Positions 1-12,937 are shown, counted from the stretch's first letter. The stretch is DNA of 64,000 nucleotides from Peromyscus leucopus (GCF_004664715.2 NC_051070.1:46200456-46264455), one strand, 5' to 3'. Notes: generated by a model from the letters alone, not told the origin. A program made the numbers and translations.

Positions 1-429
1 GGTTGCTGTACTTCTCTGTTAAGTAGCTTTTAGGGAAAACACACTTTTAAGTCCCCTTAAACATGGGCTATGTATTCACTGAGTTACTTCTCTTGGTTTT
101 TCTGAAAAGGGAAAACTAAATTGTCCCATGTGAAACTAAGCACACCTCTGCTGCTGGCTGGCTGCCTGTGTAAAAAGCAAAGGAGGGCATTTGTTTTCTT
201 TTTAGCTTTCTTTTTATTTATTCTTTGTGTGTTTCTCATCATGCCTCCTGATCCCACCCATCTCTCCCCACCTCACCCCCAAATAAAACAAAATATAATT
301 TAAAAGAAGAAAGGGGGAACTAAAAGGAGAAAGGGAAAATCTCATCATGGAAGCTGCAGTGTGACACTGAATTATTCAGTAAACCTCTTTACCTATACAT
401 TTTTATATGCAGATGTTCATCACAAAAAA
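1..429. other. Unassigned intergenic sequence
   Basis: I see no exon, splice pair or recognisable transposon here. The short reading frames have no family resemblance. This stretch lies on the 3' side of the Ccdc122 exons found further right, so it is probably inside a Ccdc122 intron. Confidence 0.4.
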
Positions 430-1200
430 TCATCGGTCTGGTTCAAGGCCCCTGGTCTCTGCTATACCATGGACGAGGGCCCTCACTGGGACTCTCCCTG
501 GACATCCTGTTGATAGCCTGTGTCATGGAGATCTTGCAGCCCTGGGTCCACAGGACTGACCCCAGGCCCACCCCACCCCAGTGCTCCAGCAGATCACAGA
601 TAGGGTGGATGTTGGGGTGGGCCAACACATAACCCTGGTTCTGGGCCTGGGTAGTTGCAGGGTTGGTCAGCCTGCCAGCTCTCCCCTGTCCTCATCACCA
701 GGGGGAGCTCTCCAGCACTGCCCTGGCTAGTTCATCCCTTGCATCAATGAGCAACGGGAGGGGCCAGTTCTCCAGGTTTCACATCCTCAGGGGCAGTTCT
801 CCCACACCTACACCTTCTGGGCCAGCACTGCTGTGTTGTCCTGGTGAAGTGTAGAGGCCACTCTCCTGAGTGCTGCAGCTGATGAGGTGTAGGGACAGCT
901 CTCCTGCTCCTATAACCTCAGAGTTCTTCTGCCTCAGGTGTGTATGGGCAGGGGGGTAGGGCATCCCAACAACCCCCCCTCCCTGCCACAAGAGAGTTGA
1001 GTAATGAGGACAGCTATCCCATGCTCACAACTTCGGAGCTGGCTCTCCCACACACCAACAGGGTCAGGTCTACTGCACTGCTGAGGTAAGGGGCAGGGTC
1101 CACTTTCCCGAGTGCTGCAGCTAAGAAAGCAGACACCAATAAGTACAGCTAGAAGATGGAGGGCTGGGAACACCTACATGCTGGTGGTAGAGATGTAGTT
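430..1200. repeat. GC-rich imperfect tandem array, possibly L1 5'-end-like
   Basis: A block much richer in G+C than its surroundings, made of degenerate units that reuse a core such as ggggccagttctcc / ggacagctctcctg / gagctggctctccc. The clearest units lie between about 690 and 1120. Arrays of this kind resemble rodent L1 5' regions, but no ORF1 follows directly. A MIR-like segment comes next, so the L1 assignment is inference. Confidence 0.4.
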
Positions 1201-1382
1201 AAGTCCAGCCACTACCAGAATCCGTGTGAGTGCTCTCAAAGTGTAAACCAGAACTGCCAGGTGATTCTGCTGTGACACTCGTGGATTTACACAGAAAAAA
1301 AAGAGTCAACATTCAATAGGGGGAAAGGTAAAGGAGATGGAAGGAAGGCAAAGCATGGAGGAGTTGCCAACACCCTCAACAG

Positions 1383-1500
1383 TTATTATTATCACTATTG
1401 TACAAATGATAAAACTGAGTTCGGAGATGTTAAATAGGAAAGGAGACAAACTCTGGAATCCCGACTTTGAACCTAGGAGTGCTTGATCCTGGGCTGTGCA
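1383..1500 (+). repeat. MIR-like SINE fragment
   Basis: The order of short motifs (attattatt, acaaatgataaaactgag, then ttgaacctaggag) follows the conserved core of MIR elements. The copy is diverged and has no visible target duplication. Confidence 0.45.
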
Positions 1501-2670
1501 ATTTTCATTTTGTCTGCTAGATCAATAAATATATGAGGCATGTCTTTTTAAAAATTTAAGTAGATCTAAAATTTAATAAACAAATGGTAAAAAAAAAGTT
1601 GGTAAAAATGTTATATCTAGCAAAGCCTTTTCCAAATTGAGAGATAAATATCTCTCAAAACAAGCACAAACCAAGGGAAATCATGACCACTAGCCATTAC
1701 TCCAGGAGATATTTGAAGGGATACTATATAAAGAAAAGGAAGACAGTCTTAATAATGAGGACACAGGGAAGAATAAATTTCAGAAGAGGGATGGATAACA
1801 AAGGAATCCATCAAGTGCAATAGGAGGGAGGGATAGTACAGAACAGTTATCCAACCAACCAGAAAAATAACCAACAAAATTATGGCAATTAGTAAACATC
1901 TGTCTATAATAACCTTAAGTGTATATGACTCCAATTCACTAGTAAAAGGACATGAGTTATCTGATTTAAGAAACTAGATCCAACTTTCTGTTGTCTCCAG
2001 AAAAATACTTTACTGGTAAGGACACCTATAGACTGAGAGTCAAAAGACGGGAGATAATCTACCCAGCAAACAGAAACTGAACACAAGTTGACATACCTAT
2101 TCTAGTATCCGATAAAGTAGATTTTGAGCCAAAATTATCCAGAAGAAATAAAGAAGACCACAACATACTAGTATGTAAGGAAAATACATAAGGAAGATGA
2201 AATAATTGTAGGTATGCATACATGAAACACTGAGGCTGCTATAATGGGTCTAAAATGTCAGCTAGGTCCTGCTACAGCAGGAGTGAGTGATTTCAATCTC
2301 TCTATATATAGGTCATCCAAACTAAAAAGTAGCACAGTTAAAGTTAAATTACATCAAAAATCAAGCAGACTTAACAGGTATAGAGAGAATAGTCCACCCT
2401 AGAGAAAATGAACACACATTCTTCTTAGCAGGCCATTGAACCTTCTCTGAAATAGCTCACATTCCAGGACACAAATTAAGTCTTACCAAATACAAAAGAA
2501 TCAAAATAAGTTCTTGTATCTTATCAGACTATAGTGAAATAAAACTAAAAATCAATAGAACAATATATAAAGAGTACCGAAATATATGGAGATTAAACTG
2601 TACATGTTGGAATGATGTGTGAGTCACTGGAGAAACCAGAGAAGAAATGAAAAGTTCCTTGAATTGAATT

Positions 2671-2995
2671 GTGGTGGTTTGAATAATAACAGTCTCCCTA
2701 GCCTAGGGCATTTGCACACTTGGTACCCCTTTCAGAGGTTCTAGGGGTGGTGGTACAACCTTCCTAGAGGGCAGGCTTGGAAACTTAGAGTATCTTCCCA
2801 CTTGCAGTTCATTCTCTGCTTCTAGTTATAGTTGAAGATGAGATTTCTCAGCTTCCTGTTCTACTTACCTGCTGCCACTCCTCATAGCCATCGTGGGCTC
2901 TCCCTTTAGAACTATAATCCAAAATAAACTCTTCCTTCTCTAAGTTGCCTCTGGACCTGATGTTTTATTACAGGAAAAGAAAAGTAACTAATGCG
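2671..2995 (+). mobile_element. MaLR-type solo LTR (ORR1/MT-like)
   Basis: It begins tgtggtggtttgaataat, contains a ccaaaataaact polyadenylation-like segment near 2920 and ends with gaaaagtaactaatgc. This is the usual order of rodent MaLR LTRs. No internal region is present. It sits inside the older L1. Confidence 0.6.
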
Positions 2996-3307
2996 GAAGT
3001 GAAAATGAACACACAGCTTACTAGAGCCTTTGGGATAGAGCTAAGGCAATTCTAAGAGGAATGTTTATAATGAATGTTTACATGAAACAATTTAAAATAG
3101 CTGGAATAAATAACCTAATGATGTACTTCAATGTCCTTGAAAACCAAGAACAATCTAACTTAAAAGCAGCAGATGGCAGGAAAGAATAAAGATCATGGCA
3201 TAAACTAGTCATTTTGTAAGTAGTTTAAAAGAAACTTACAAAATTGGCTCTTTGAAAAAATAGACAATATTAACAAATTCTTAGCCAAACTAACCAAAAG
3301 AAAATGC

Positions 3308-3500
3308 TCTGAGCTAGCAAGATGGCCCGGTAAGTAAAGGTGCTTGCTTCCAAGCCTGACAACTCGAGTTCGATCCTCGGAGAGTGAATGAGAGATTGAC
3401 ACCCCCCCCCAAGTTGTCCTCAGACCTCCACAGTGGCATACCAATGTAGGGACACACACACTAGCACAAATAAATAAATAAATGGGGGAAAATGAGGGAT
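3308..3500 (+). repeat. B3-like SINE (B2 relative)
   Basis: The head gagctagcaagatggcccgg and the B-box-like gttcgatcctcgg match the tRNA-derived half of the B2/B3 family. The copy ends in an (aaat)n tail near 3470. It is diverged and inserted in the old L1. Confidence 0.6.
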
Positions 3501-4334
3501 GACACAGGTTAACAAAATTAGAAATGAAAAAAAAGATAAATTACTACATATAGAAATGAAATACAGTTTATCATTAAGGAGTACTTTGAAACTCATATTC
3601 CAAGAAACTAGAAAATTTAGAAGAAATGGTTAAATTCCTTGATATAGATGACTTGCCAAAATTAAATAAAATACAAACAACTTAAACAGATCCATAATCA
3701 CTACTGAGATTAAAGCAGCAATTGAAAAAAAGACTTTCCAACAATGAAAACTCCAGGTCTAAATGCATTCAGTGTCAAATTCTACAAGCCTTTAAGAGCT
3801 ATTGCTTAAGGCTCCTCCATAAAATAAAAAGGGAAAGAACATGACCAAACACCTTCAATAAAGCCTGCATCATCATGATGTCAACAGCAGATTGGAGCTG
3901 AGAACAGAAGAAAGAAACCTGTAGACCAAGATCACTGATGAATATAGGTACAAAAACTCTCAATAAAGATTCAAGAATACATTAAGATCATGTGTGTGGA
4001 TCAAGTTGGTTCCATTCCAAGGATGTAAGATTGGTACAATACATGTACACTGGGAAGAGTAACTCAGCACATGAGTAGACTTGAAAGAAACCACAAGATC
4101 ACAACAGTGAATGTACAAAAGTCAATTGTTAAAGTTTAATAAATATTGACAAAAATTCTTAAAAAAATCCTGAAGAAATTAGTAGTAGCAGGCACATACA
4201 TCAACATAGTAAAGGCTATATTTGATAAACATATATAATCAATTATATTAACTAAGGAAAAACTGAAAGTGTTTGTTCTAAAATTTTGATCAAGGGTACC
4301 TACTATTTCCATTCTTTAAAATTCTTTTCAATTT

Positions 4335-4520
4335 TAAAATAGTTTATTTTTAATTATGCATAGATATATATGTACCTTTGTGTGAATTTTTGCACATGTG
4401 TACATTATCCAAAGAGGCCAGAAGAAGTTATGGATCCCCTGGAGCTGGAAGTACAAGCAGTTGAGCTACCTGACATGGGTGCTGGAACTGCACTTTGGTC
4501 CTCTGTGAGTGCAGTATGCA
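4335..4520 (-). repeat. B3-like SINE fragment, antisense
   Basis: The segments gaggccagaagaagttatgg, cccctggagctggaagtaca and tgggtgctggaact are the reverse-strand body of a B3 SINE. The tRNA-like head is missing or decayed. Confidence 0.45.
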
Positions 4521-6130
4521 CAATAAGACAAGGGGAAGGGATAAAATGAGACAAATTAGAAAGGCGGAAGTCAGATTATCCTTATTTGTAGATAACATAA
4601 TCCAATGCACCCAAAAGACCCTAAATATTCTACCAGAAACCTCTTAGAGATGATAAATACTTCCAGCAAAATAGTAAGGCAAAAAAAATCACTGCACAAA
4701 GACTAGCAGCTTTTTCTCTATAACAAATGCATCAAGAAAGATATCAAAGACAAAATTGTATTCACAATAGCTTTAAAAATACCTAGGAATAAGCCTACAC
4801 AACAGAGTAAAAAAAGAACACTACAGTGCAAACTCAGCCTTGGGGTAGGATTGGGCAAAGAGAAGCAAATCTCTGGACCTGGTCAAACAGCCAGCTTAGC
4901 CAACTTGGTGACCTCTGTATTTGTTGAGAGATCCTGTCTCCAAAGATAAGGAGAAAATTACTGTGCGAAGACATCAGATATGGACTTCTGGTCTCCATAT
5001 GCACATGCGCACACATGCATGTACTCCCACATAGGAGCACACACATCCCATACACCCCTCCTTGACACAGACACACCCATCATCCCACAGAAGACACAGG
5101 CATAGACAAGGATTTTCCTGACTAGTTTTCTAATAACACAGGAAATAATTCCAAGAATTGACATGAGAGTACATGAAATTAAGATGCTTCTGCACTGCAA
5201 AGGAAAGAGTCATCAACAAATAAAATGGGGGAAAATCTTTTCCAACTCCACATTAGACAGAGGATTAATGCTTAGGATATATAAATAAAGAATTATAATC
5301 ATTAAATATCAAAAATCCAAATCAATAAATGGGCTTATGATATGAATAGACAGTTCTCAAAACAAGAAATATAGATGGCCAATAGATACTTGAAAAAGTG
5401 TTCATCCTCATTAGTCATCAACCAACTGCAAATTAATATTTCTTTGAGTTCCATCTTATCCTGATCATAATGGTTATGACCAATAAAACAAAAGACAAGT
5501 GCTTGGGAGGATATAGGGAAAGATGAAGTTTTATTCTCTGCTAAAGTGAATGTCAACTTGTACAGCCGCTATAGAAATCAGTATGTATTTCTGAAATATT
5601 TCTACAAACAGAGCTGTGCTATGACCCAGCTACACCACTCTTGAGTTCATACCTGAAGTAATCAAAATTGTACTTTCATGTTTATAGCTGCACTAATTCA
5701 ATAGTCAGGAAGTGGAACCAGCCGAGATGTCCAACAGATAACTGGAGAAAGCAAATACAGTACATGTGCACAACAGAATATTATGCAGCAATAAAGGAAA
5801 ATGAAATCACAACATTTTCAGGAAAATGTATGCAACTGGAAACCATTATATTGAGTGAAATAAACTTGTCTCAGGAAGACAAGACAATTTTCTCTCATAT
5901 GGGGAGTATGTGTGTATATGTGTAATGAAACTAGAAAGAGGATCATGATAGAGGAAGAAGAGAACTGAAGAGAGGTGGGAAATAAAGAAGGTAGTGAAAC
6001 ACATGTAAAAAGAAAGCAGAAATGCGGACTAACTGGGGGAGGAAAGGAAGCCACTTGGAGAGGGAAGGGGTAGATGCAGAGGGCAGTAGGGTGAAGGGAA
6101 TGACTAAACGAGCTGTCTTAAATGAGTGCT

Positions 6131-7426
6131 GGCTGGAAGACGATTTAGGCTGGCTTTAACTGGGCTGGCCGGGGTGTCTTGGCTTTGTCTTATATGTATT
6201 AAGCTCCAGAGGTATGTCCTTCTCATGATAGCAAACACAAAAAAGTGGACATGTGACTATGTAAGAGCTTTCCTAAAGCTTTTTGCTTGACTCACTTGGG
6301 CTAACACTCTAGCTAGTCACATGACCAAACTCAGCCTCAAGGGGTGGAAATGAGTCCAGCACAATGGGAACACAAAACATATAAATTACAAGAGAAAACA
6401 GGTTCATTGAAAGAAAGCTAACATGATTTTGTTCTTCAGAATGAGCCTTACTGGGAGAGTCACAGACTCATAGCCAGCCATGAGAACTTAGAGAGCATTA
6501 GGAGAGTGAGAGCATCATACCCACAGACAGCCATGAGGGTGCTCTAAAGACATACATTTCCTTTCAGAGCCTGAGAACAAAGGAAATTTCTCTGAATTAT
6601 ATGGTGTTTGTTTGTTTGTTTGTTTGAAGGGGAAAGCTCTATACCATGTGACCTAGTTTGGCTTGGCCTGGCCTGCGTGCTGTGTTAGGAAAACACTGAC
6701 AAATGTAAAGTGGTAATGCAAGATTGTTCTTGATCTAGAAATCAAGGGGCCCGGCATCAGAGGATCAAATAGGAGGGAGACTACAGAATCCTTTGTAAGA
6801 ACTGTGAGGTCACAGCACACCCTAATCAACTGGGTAGCTATTTCCTGAGCTCTGAAAGAGGAAGGCAACTAGAGGATCTGTCACCTAACAGTAATATGTC
6901 ACAGTGTGAGTAAACAGATAAAGAGACCAGAAGTACACATCAGCACAGCACAGTCACAAACACAATCCACAGGACCACCTTGAGAAACAACCCTTGTCTA
7001 GTCTATAGCCTTTTTTGTTTCTGTATTTAGTTGTTAATCCAGTTCTACATCAAATCCCACTTAAATAACCAGGACACTGGTCGTCCTTCTTTATTTCTGT
7101 CTACTGCTGTCACTGCCTGTAAATCAATTTGAAGGGTTGGAAGAAAGGCATGATCAAAAGTGAAGTCTCACTTCAAACCCTTCTATGGAAGACTCCTCTG
7201 CTGTTTTCCTGGCAGAGCCATCTCAACTATGCATCCATATTCAGCCAATATCTGAAACACACCAAACACACTCCTCCCACAGGTCCACTCATGTCTGAAA
7301 ACTGTACTGGTTTTCACCAGGTAGTCAAAAGCTGAGAAGTCATTCCTGATTCTTTTCATTTGCCTCTACATTCTATTTGCCACTTTCAACAAAGCTCGAT
7401 GATTGGGATATCAAAACAAAATCTTG
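6131..7426. other. Unassigned sequence, old repeat debris
   Basis: No exon is seen. A (gttt)n run occurs near 6607-6627. The remainder has short frames without family resemblance. The part from about 7100 to 7330 has the composition of an old L2-type fragment, but I cannot support that firmly. Confidence 0.3.
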
Positions 7427-7540
7427 AATATATGGATAGGATGTAGCTCAGTGGCGGAACATTTGTATGGCACACATGAGGCCCTGGGGTCCATCCCCAG
7501 CACCAATAAGTAAATAAAACAAACAAATAATAAATAGATA
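7427..7540 (+). repeat. ID-type SINE
   Basis: The tRNA-Ala-like body is visible: ggatgtagctcagtggcgga, then gaggccctggggtccatccc and cagcacc. An A-rich tail follows. Confidence 0.6.
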
Positions 7541-7884
7541 AACACCTCAAATTTATTTTTGACATATCTCTATCATATGTGGTACAACCTGACTTCTGAC
7601 TCATCTTATTTCCATTCCTGCCCCTCTTCACCAGCTAGGTCCCATGTGAAAGCAGAAAAATCTTTTTAAAACATAAAGCACATGGCATGCTTCCCTGCTC
7701 AAGCCTCTCATGGTGTCCTGTCACATTAATGACACAATTAAATCCCTACAAGTGGCTTATAAAAGCCATGTATACACTCTTGTTTCCCAGCATCCTTCCT
7801 GTTTATCCATTATGCCCAGTTCCTTCTTAATTAAGGACATTTGTAATTGTTGATCCATGTACCATAAAATTCTCTGCCTCAGGC

Positions 7885-8045
7885 CAGCAAGACAGGTCAG
7901 CAGCTCAAGTGCTAGCCTTGCAAGCCTGACACCATGATGGAAGACGACAGGCAGCTCCACAAAGTTATCTTCTGACATCCATCCTTGCACTGTAGCATGC
8001 GGGTGCCCGAATTCACATGCCACACAAACATGCAATAATAATGTG
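7885..8045 (+). repeat. B3-like SINE
   Basis: It starts with ggccagcaagacaggtcagc and continues with caagcctgacaccatgatgg and the cacatgccacacaaacatgc tail region typical of B3. No clear target duplication is visible. Confidence 0.55.
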
Positions 8046-8061
8046 TAACAAGTTTTTTTTA

Positions 8062-8387
8062 TGTCCTACCAGCAAATTCCCAAATAACAACACTGAGACT
8101 TTTTACTAATTATGAAAGCTTGGCCTTTAGCTTAGGTTTGTCTCAACTAGCTCTTATAACTTAAATTAACCCATTTTTATTAATCTGTGTTCTGTCATGT
8201 AGCACCCATCCTGCTTCCTTCATGTCTCCTTGTGTCTCTGTGTCTCCTGCCCCTCAATTCCTCCTCCTCTTCCTTTCTTTCCCAGGAAATCCCACCTATA
8301 CCTCCTGCCTAGCTATTGACCATTCAGCTCTATATTAAATCAATCACAGCAATATATCCTCACATAGTGTACAAATATCCCACAACA
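8062..8387 (-). mobile_element. Cricetid-type ERV solo LTR, antisense
   Basis: On the reverse strand the element begins tgttgtgggat, contains a caatcacagc/aatatatcct segment (read on +) and ends near tcccaaataacaacactgag (read on +). This order matches a solo LTR family common in cricetid genomes. I see no matching target duplication. No internal viral genes are present. Confidence 0.55.
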
Positions 8388-8710
8388 ATAAACAAAATGG
8401 TTTAAAATCCTTTGCCCCTCACCATTCACAGTCAGTTGTTATATTCCTCAGGGGAACCTTGGTTAAACTGAAATAAGAAGTAACTACTCACCCTTCCCAT
8501 CACTCTCAACATATTACCCTATCCTACCTCCTTTGCAACATATCAATCAGTGACTCTCCTTCAAATAGCTTACAGTTTTCTTCCTCTATTAGAAAGTAGC
8601 AACTGTGACTACAAGAACATTGTCTTCTTCATCACCACCTTCCTCTTAAGACAGTGCCTGTCACAAAGTAGAAGCTCAATCAATGTTTATGAAATGATGG
8701 ACACATATAT

Positions 8711-8917
8711 AAGAAAAGGGAACAGGCTGGGCGGTGGTGGCGCACGCCTTTAATCCCAGCACTCGGGAGGCAGAGGCAGGCGGATCTCTGTGAGTTCGAG
8801 GCCAGCCTGGGCTACCAAGTGAGCTCCAGGAAAGGCGCAAAGCTACGCAGAGAAAACCTGTCTCAAAAAACAAAAAACAAAAAAAAAAAAAGAAAAAAGA
8901 AAAAGAAAAGGGAACAG
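8711..8917 (+). repeat. Young B1 SINE with 15-bp target duplication
   Basis: A nearly full B1 at 8726-8872: ggcggtggtggcgcacgcct head, A/B-box region, the cricetid-type tail ggaaaggcgcaaagctac, then an A-rich tail. The copies aagaaaagggaacag at 8711-8725 and 8903-8917 are identical flanking duplications, marking recent L1-mediated insertion. Confidence 0.92.
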
Positions 8918-9225
8918 ATGTTCTGTTGGCTACAATCAAGTTATTAATGATAATAGCATGCAAACTTGGTATAAGGAGACATAACATTTCTACCAATTAG
9001 GTCATCTCTTTTCTTTCTTAAAGTAATGTAATCGACCATTATATTTTGTTACTAGCTTTAGCATGGTTTTTTTTTTTTTATCTATTTCCACCCTTAAATT
9101 AGAAATATATTGCTACTACCACCTCTCCTTTTCTCCCTCTGTTCCATCTTATTAAGATACAATCAAGGTCAATAAATTCCAAATCTTTACATTTTGAAAT
9201 CTGACTTTTAAATTTTATTAATTAG

Positions 9226-9274
9226 TCTATGTATGTATGTATGTATGTATGTATGTGTCTGTCTGTCTGTCTGT
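9226..9274. repeat. (TATG)n-(TCTG)n microsatellite
   Basis: A run of gtat tetramers passes directly into a run of gtct tetramers, giving a compound tetranucleotide repeat. Confidence 0.9.
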
Positions 9275-9399
9275 CATCATTATGTGTGTAATGGTGAATG
9301 TGTGCATGCAAGGGCTGATGCTAACATCAGGTAATGTCAGAATAGAGTGAACTATTTAGATATCGTTGGTATCTGTAGAATTAGAAAACTGGCCGCTGT

Positions 9400-10160
9400 G
9401 CTGGAAAGTAGTCCAGGCAGTATAAGAATTCCAACATTGTTGTTCAAAGTTGCTTTGGCCATTTGTAGGTTCTCTGTCTCTCTATCCAATTCTAGAATCA
9501 GCTGGTCAAAACAAAATTGAGCTAGTATTTTTGCTTGAGATAGCTTTTACTCTAGGTATAAAATTGGGAGAACTAACATTTTCATGATTCATGAAAATGG
9601 TATAGCTTTCCATCTTTTAGGTCTTTAATTTTTTCATACTTGGCTTGTTTAACCATTTGCCAAATTCATCTCTACTTAACTGTTCAGTTTTGGTACCATA
9701 ATAAATGATGTTGTTTTAAAATTTTCTGATCATCTCTTGCCCATAAATAGACATATAATACAGTTTTTAAAATACTAATCTTGACATTCTATTACTTAAA
9801 AAAAAACTCCCTTATTAATATTAATAGCCTTTTCAGGATTCTTTGGGATTTTTCTAAAGGTAACCATGCCATGAATAACTTTTTAAGTTTACTTCATCCT
9901 GTCCAGATACATTCTTCTTCTTCTTACATGATGCACTGCTTTGAATTACTGGTATCATTTGAATAAAAATAAAAGGAAGCACCTTGCTTTGTTCCTGATC
10001 ACTAGAGGAAAATATTACTTCAGCCCCAGGCATATGGTTGCTCTTACACAGATGTTCTTTTCCTTTAGATTAAGAAAATTCTTGTCTATTCCTAATTTGC
10101 GGAGAGTTTTTGTCCTAAGTAGATGTTGTAATGAGTACTTTTTATGGAACTAAATTCTCC
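9400..10160 (-). mobile_element. Old L1 fragment, antisense
   Basis: The + strand text reads like the reverse complement of L1 ORF2. An example is gtctattcctaatttgcgga followed by gagagtttttgtcc near 10090-10115. It is strongly diverged with no open frame. The boundaries are approximate. Confidence 0.45.
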
Positions 10161-10164
10161 TTCT

Positions 10165-10904
10165 TTCACATTTTTTATTGAATCTTTGCTTTAAAATCCA
10201 TTTGGACCTCATCAACTTCAGAATAAAATACAAGTCTCTTATCACTGTATAAAGCTCCCATCATTTCTCAAGGCTTCTCTATGCTATGCCATTGCCGAAG
10301 TCCTCCCAGTGCTGTGGACATGCCAATGCTATGACAGGCCTCTGTGAGATCTCTGGAATATTAGCCTCCTAACCTCTCACTCTGAACCTTGTCCCAAGTA
10401 TTCAATACTCCAGTTGTCCGTTAAATCTTGACTTTGAAAGATCACTTCTTTAGTGAAAAGTCTTTCTTGTGTTAAATCTGTATGAAATTCATGCTTCTAA
10501 CATTGACGATGCCATGTGGCATGAAATTATTTGTTTGATTTTTTTTGTCTCCCTTCCCCATAGGTGATGAACAATGCAAGAGTAAATATAATGTTTTGTA
10601 AAATTTTTATTCAAAAATAGGCTCTCAGCATAAATAAAATACTGTCTGAAGTTTTATAAAAAGTCATAAAAATTCTTTATAGAAATCTAAGACATTGCTT
10701 TGTATTATATTCTATTTTGCAAATATATTTTAGGAGTGACTAACATAACGTTAGTATATATAAACCATCTATATTACATCAACACAATTATTACCACTAT
10801 GTATCTGTGAATACATTAATACTTAAGTAAATGTCAAAATCAAGTCCTACTGTCCACTGTGGCCCCCCAAATGATACTTATATATAATTACAAGTAGACA
10901 CTGA
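10165..10904. other. Unassigned sequence in Ccdc122 intron
   Basis: AT-rich sequence with no supported exon. Part of it (10190-10450) has the composition of an old L2-like fragment. No splice-bounded coding segment on the - strand was found. Confidence 0.35.
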
Positions 10905-11060
10905 TACTCACAAAACCCTTACAGTAATATCCCATCATCCCTCCATTTTACAAAGGAGGAGGCAGAAGAGGCACTGGCAAATTCAGTCATAGAGCTAAAT
11001 ATGCAAACCTAGCCATGCACGCAGGACAGTTCAGCTCTGAACCCTGTTCTTTTAATTTCT
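10905..11060 (+). repeat. MIR SINE fragment
   Basis: The segment ccattttacaaaggaggagg, followed by the acagttcagctctgaaccct region, matches the MIR core order. It is diverged. Confidence 0.55.
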
Positions 11061-11566
11061 ATGGCCTATGAATAACACCTTCACAAACATCGTTTCCTTT
11101 CTCTAGTCATATTCACAGAGTGTAATTATGTTCCATTATGTTTCATACAAGACGAAGATGGTCCCCATGTTCCTTGCAGAATGATGAGACAACATTATGA
11201 AGAGGAAAGAACTTAAGAGGACATCTACTTAAGGTGTTCACTAACAGCTAGTCACTTAGACACCATAGCTTTACTGGCTTACATGGTTTTACTAATTTAC
11301 TTCAATTTATGGTTTTATGGGAAAATGCCATAGGATGAATTTTAAATGATTCCATGTGATGAGTTGGGTTTTATGTACTTACATTATAGCTATAATGACA
11401 TTGTAGCTACAGTGACACTGCATGGGAGTGTGAGATATTCTATAAACCCAGAATATTCATATAGACCACTTTGGGAGAACAAAAACTGGAGGGAATAAAT
11501 ATGAATTTAAAATGAACCTCCCAATACTATTCTTTTTTTGTGGTAGTGGTGGTGGTGCTACTGTTG

Positions 11567-11568
11567 GT

Positions 11569-11607
<39 letters not shown>

Positions 11608-11635
11608 CGCGTGCACATGCATGTGTGTATGTATA
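11567..11635. repeat. (GT)n-(GC)n microsatellite
   Basis: A gt run changes into gcgcgcgcgcg and then tgcacatgcatgtgtgtatg. It is almost entirely alternating purine-pyrimidine, a composition that can adopt Z-DNA. Confidence 0.85.
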
Positions 11636-11689
11636 TAAATGTGAAAACTAGAAGACAACCTCTGGTAGTGTTCCTCAAGCACCATTTAC

Positions 11690-11895
11690 TCAGTTTTATG
11701 GGACAGGGTCTCTCACAGGCTTAGCGCTTGCCAGGTAGGCTAGGCTGGCTGGCCAGCGAGCCACAGGGATCAACCTTTCTCCACACCCCAAGGCCATACC
11801 ACCATGCTTGGCTTTGTCACATGGGCCATCAAACTCAGATTCTCTTGCTTGTGTGACAAGCCCCTTACCGACTGAACTGGCATCCCAGCCCCTGG
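11690..11895 (-). repeat. B4-like (ID-B1 fused) SINE, antisense
   Basis: Read on +, it runs from gacagggtctctcacaggct through caaggccataccaccatgct to ccgactgaactggcatccca / gcccc. This is the reverse strand of a B4/RSINE-type element. It ends about 80 bp from Ccdc122 exon 3. Confidence 0.5.
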
Positions 11896-11963
11896 TTAGT
11901 CTCCATAAGCAACATTTCACTAAAGCTTCGGAAGAAGCTGGAGACATTTCAAAGAATATATCA

Positions 11964-12143
<180 letters not shown>

Positions 12144-12544
12144 TCATATTTCTTTCTATATGTTCATTAAAAACAATGTTTTTTTTTTCTTATAAATAAC
12201 TAAATTTAGGATTGATAGTCTCCCTTTCTGGCCCTAAGCATAATCATGATCAAGGCAATAGTAATGTCACTTGAAGGTTGCTTACCTCAGTGTTATACCA
12301 GTTTTTTATAGAACAGAGTAAATATGATTGTCTTAATTTCCTAATCCAGAACTCTTGCACATGTTATAGTTACAGTGCTATCATAGTAAGTGAAAATCAG
12401 TTAGAGTTGATTATTTTTCATTGTAGTCCTGTTTTTTAATTATTTATGTTTTGAAATTATTACTCATAAACTCCTCTAAGCTCCTCCAAGTACCCTCCTC
12501 ACTCTTTTTTCAAATTTATGGTCTTTTTAAAAGTTAATTGTTGT

Positions 12545-12615
12545 TGATACATATATGTATTAACATATATAAATACACACATACATATATACATACATAT
12601 ACACACATATATATT
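12545..12615. repeat. AT-rich (ATAC/ATAT)n simple repeat
   Basis: An irregular run of atacat and atatat units between the two Ccdc122 coding exons. Confidence 0.75.
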
Positions 12616-12937
12616 AATAAATGCATAAGCACAACCTGCTGTCTGTATAATGTAACCTGTATATACATTTTCAGGGCTGACCACTTGTTATTGGATAACC
12701 AAGTGGTGTGCTCTACTATGGGAAATCCCCCCTCACACATACTCTCAGCATTTCTTAGTTGTATAGTCCTGTTTTTTCACGTTACACAAAGCATATAACC
12801 CTGTCTATGTCTATTCCTGAGGAAATACACCTGCTTCCTCCTCCTCTAACTTGCTCCCATTTTTACCACCATGATCCTTTTGTTCATTATGTCAGTGCTG
12901 CTGATCTTCCAGCTATTTATTAGGATTGCTCCCTTAC

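Larger units (their letters stand above)
1640..6130 (+). mobile_element. Old, fragmented L1 (ORF2-derived)
   Basis: An AT-rich stretch whose successive pieces follow L1 ORF2 on the + strand. An endonuclease-like part lies near 1900-2200, reverse-transcriptase-like parts from 3500 to 4800, and the typical ORF2 C-terminal and 3' region at 5230-5930. The 3' part includes the atgtgcacaacagaatatta type of segment. No long frame survives, so it cannot code for a working protein. A MaLR LTR (about 2671-2995) and SINEs (about 3308-3500 and 4335-4520) interrupt it. The divergence suggests an ancient mammalian L1 subfamily rather than a recent rodent one. Confidence 0.65.
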
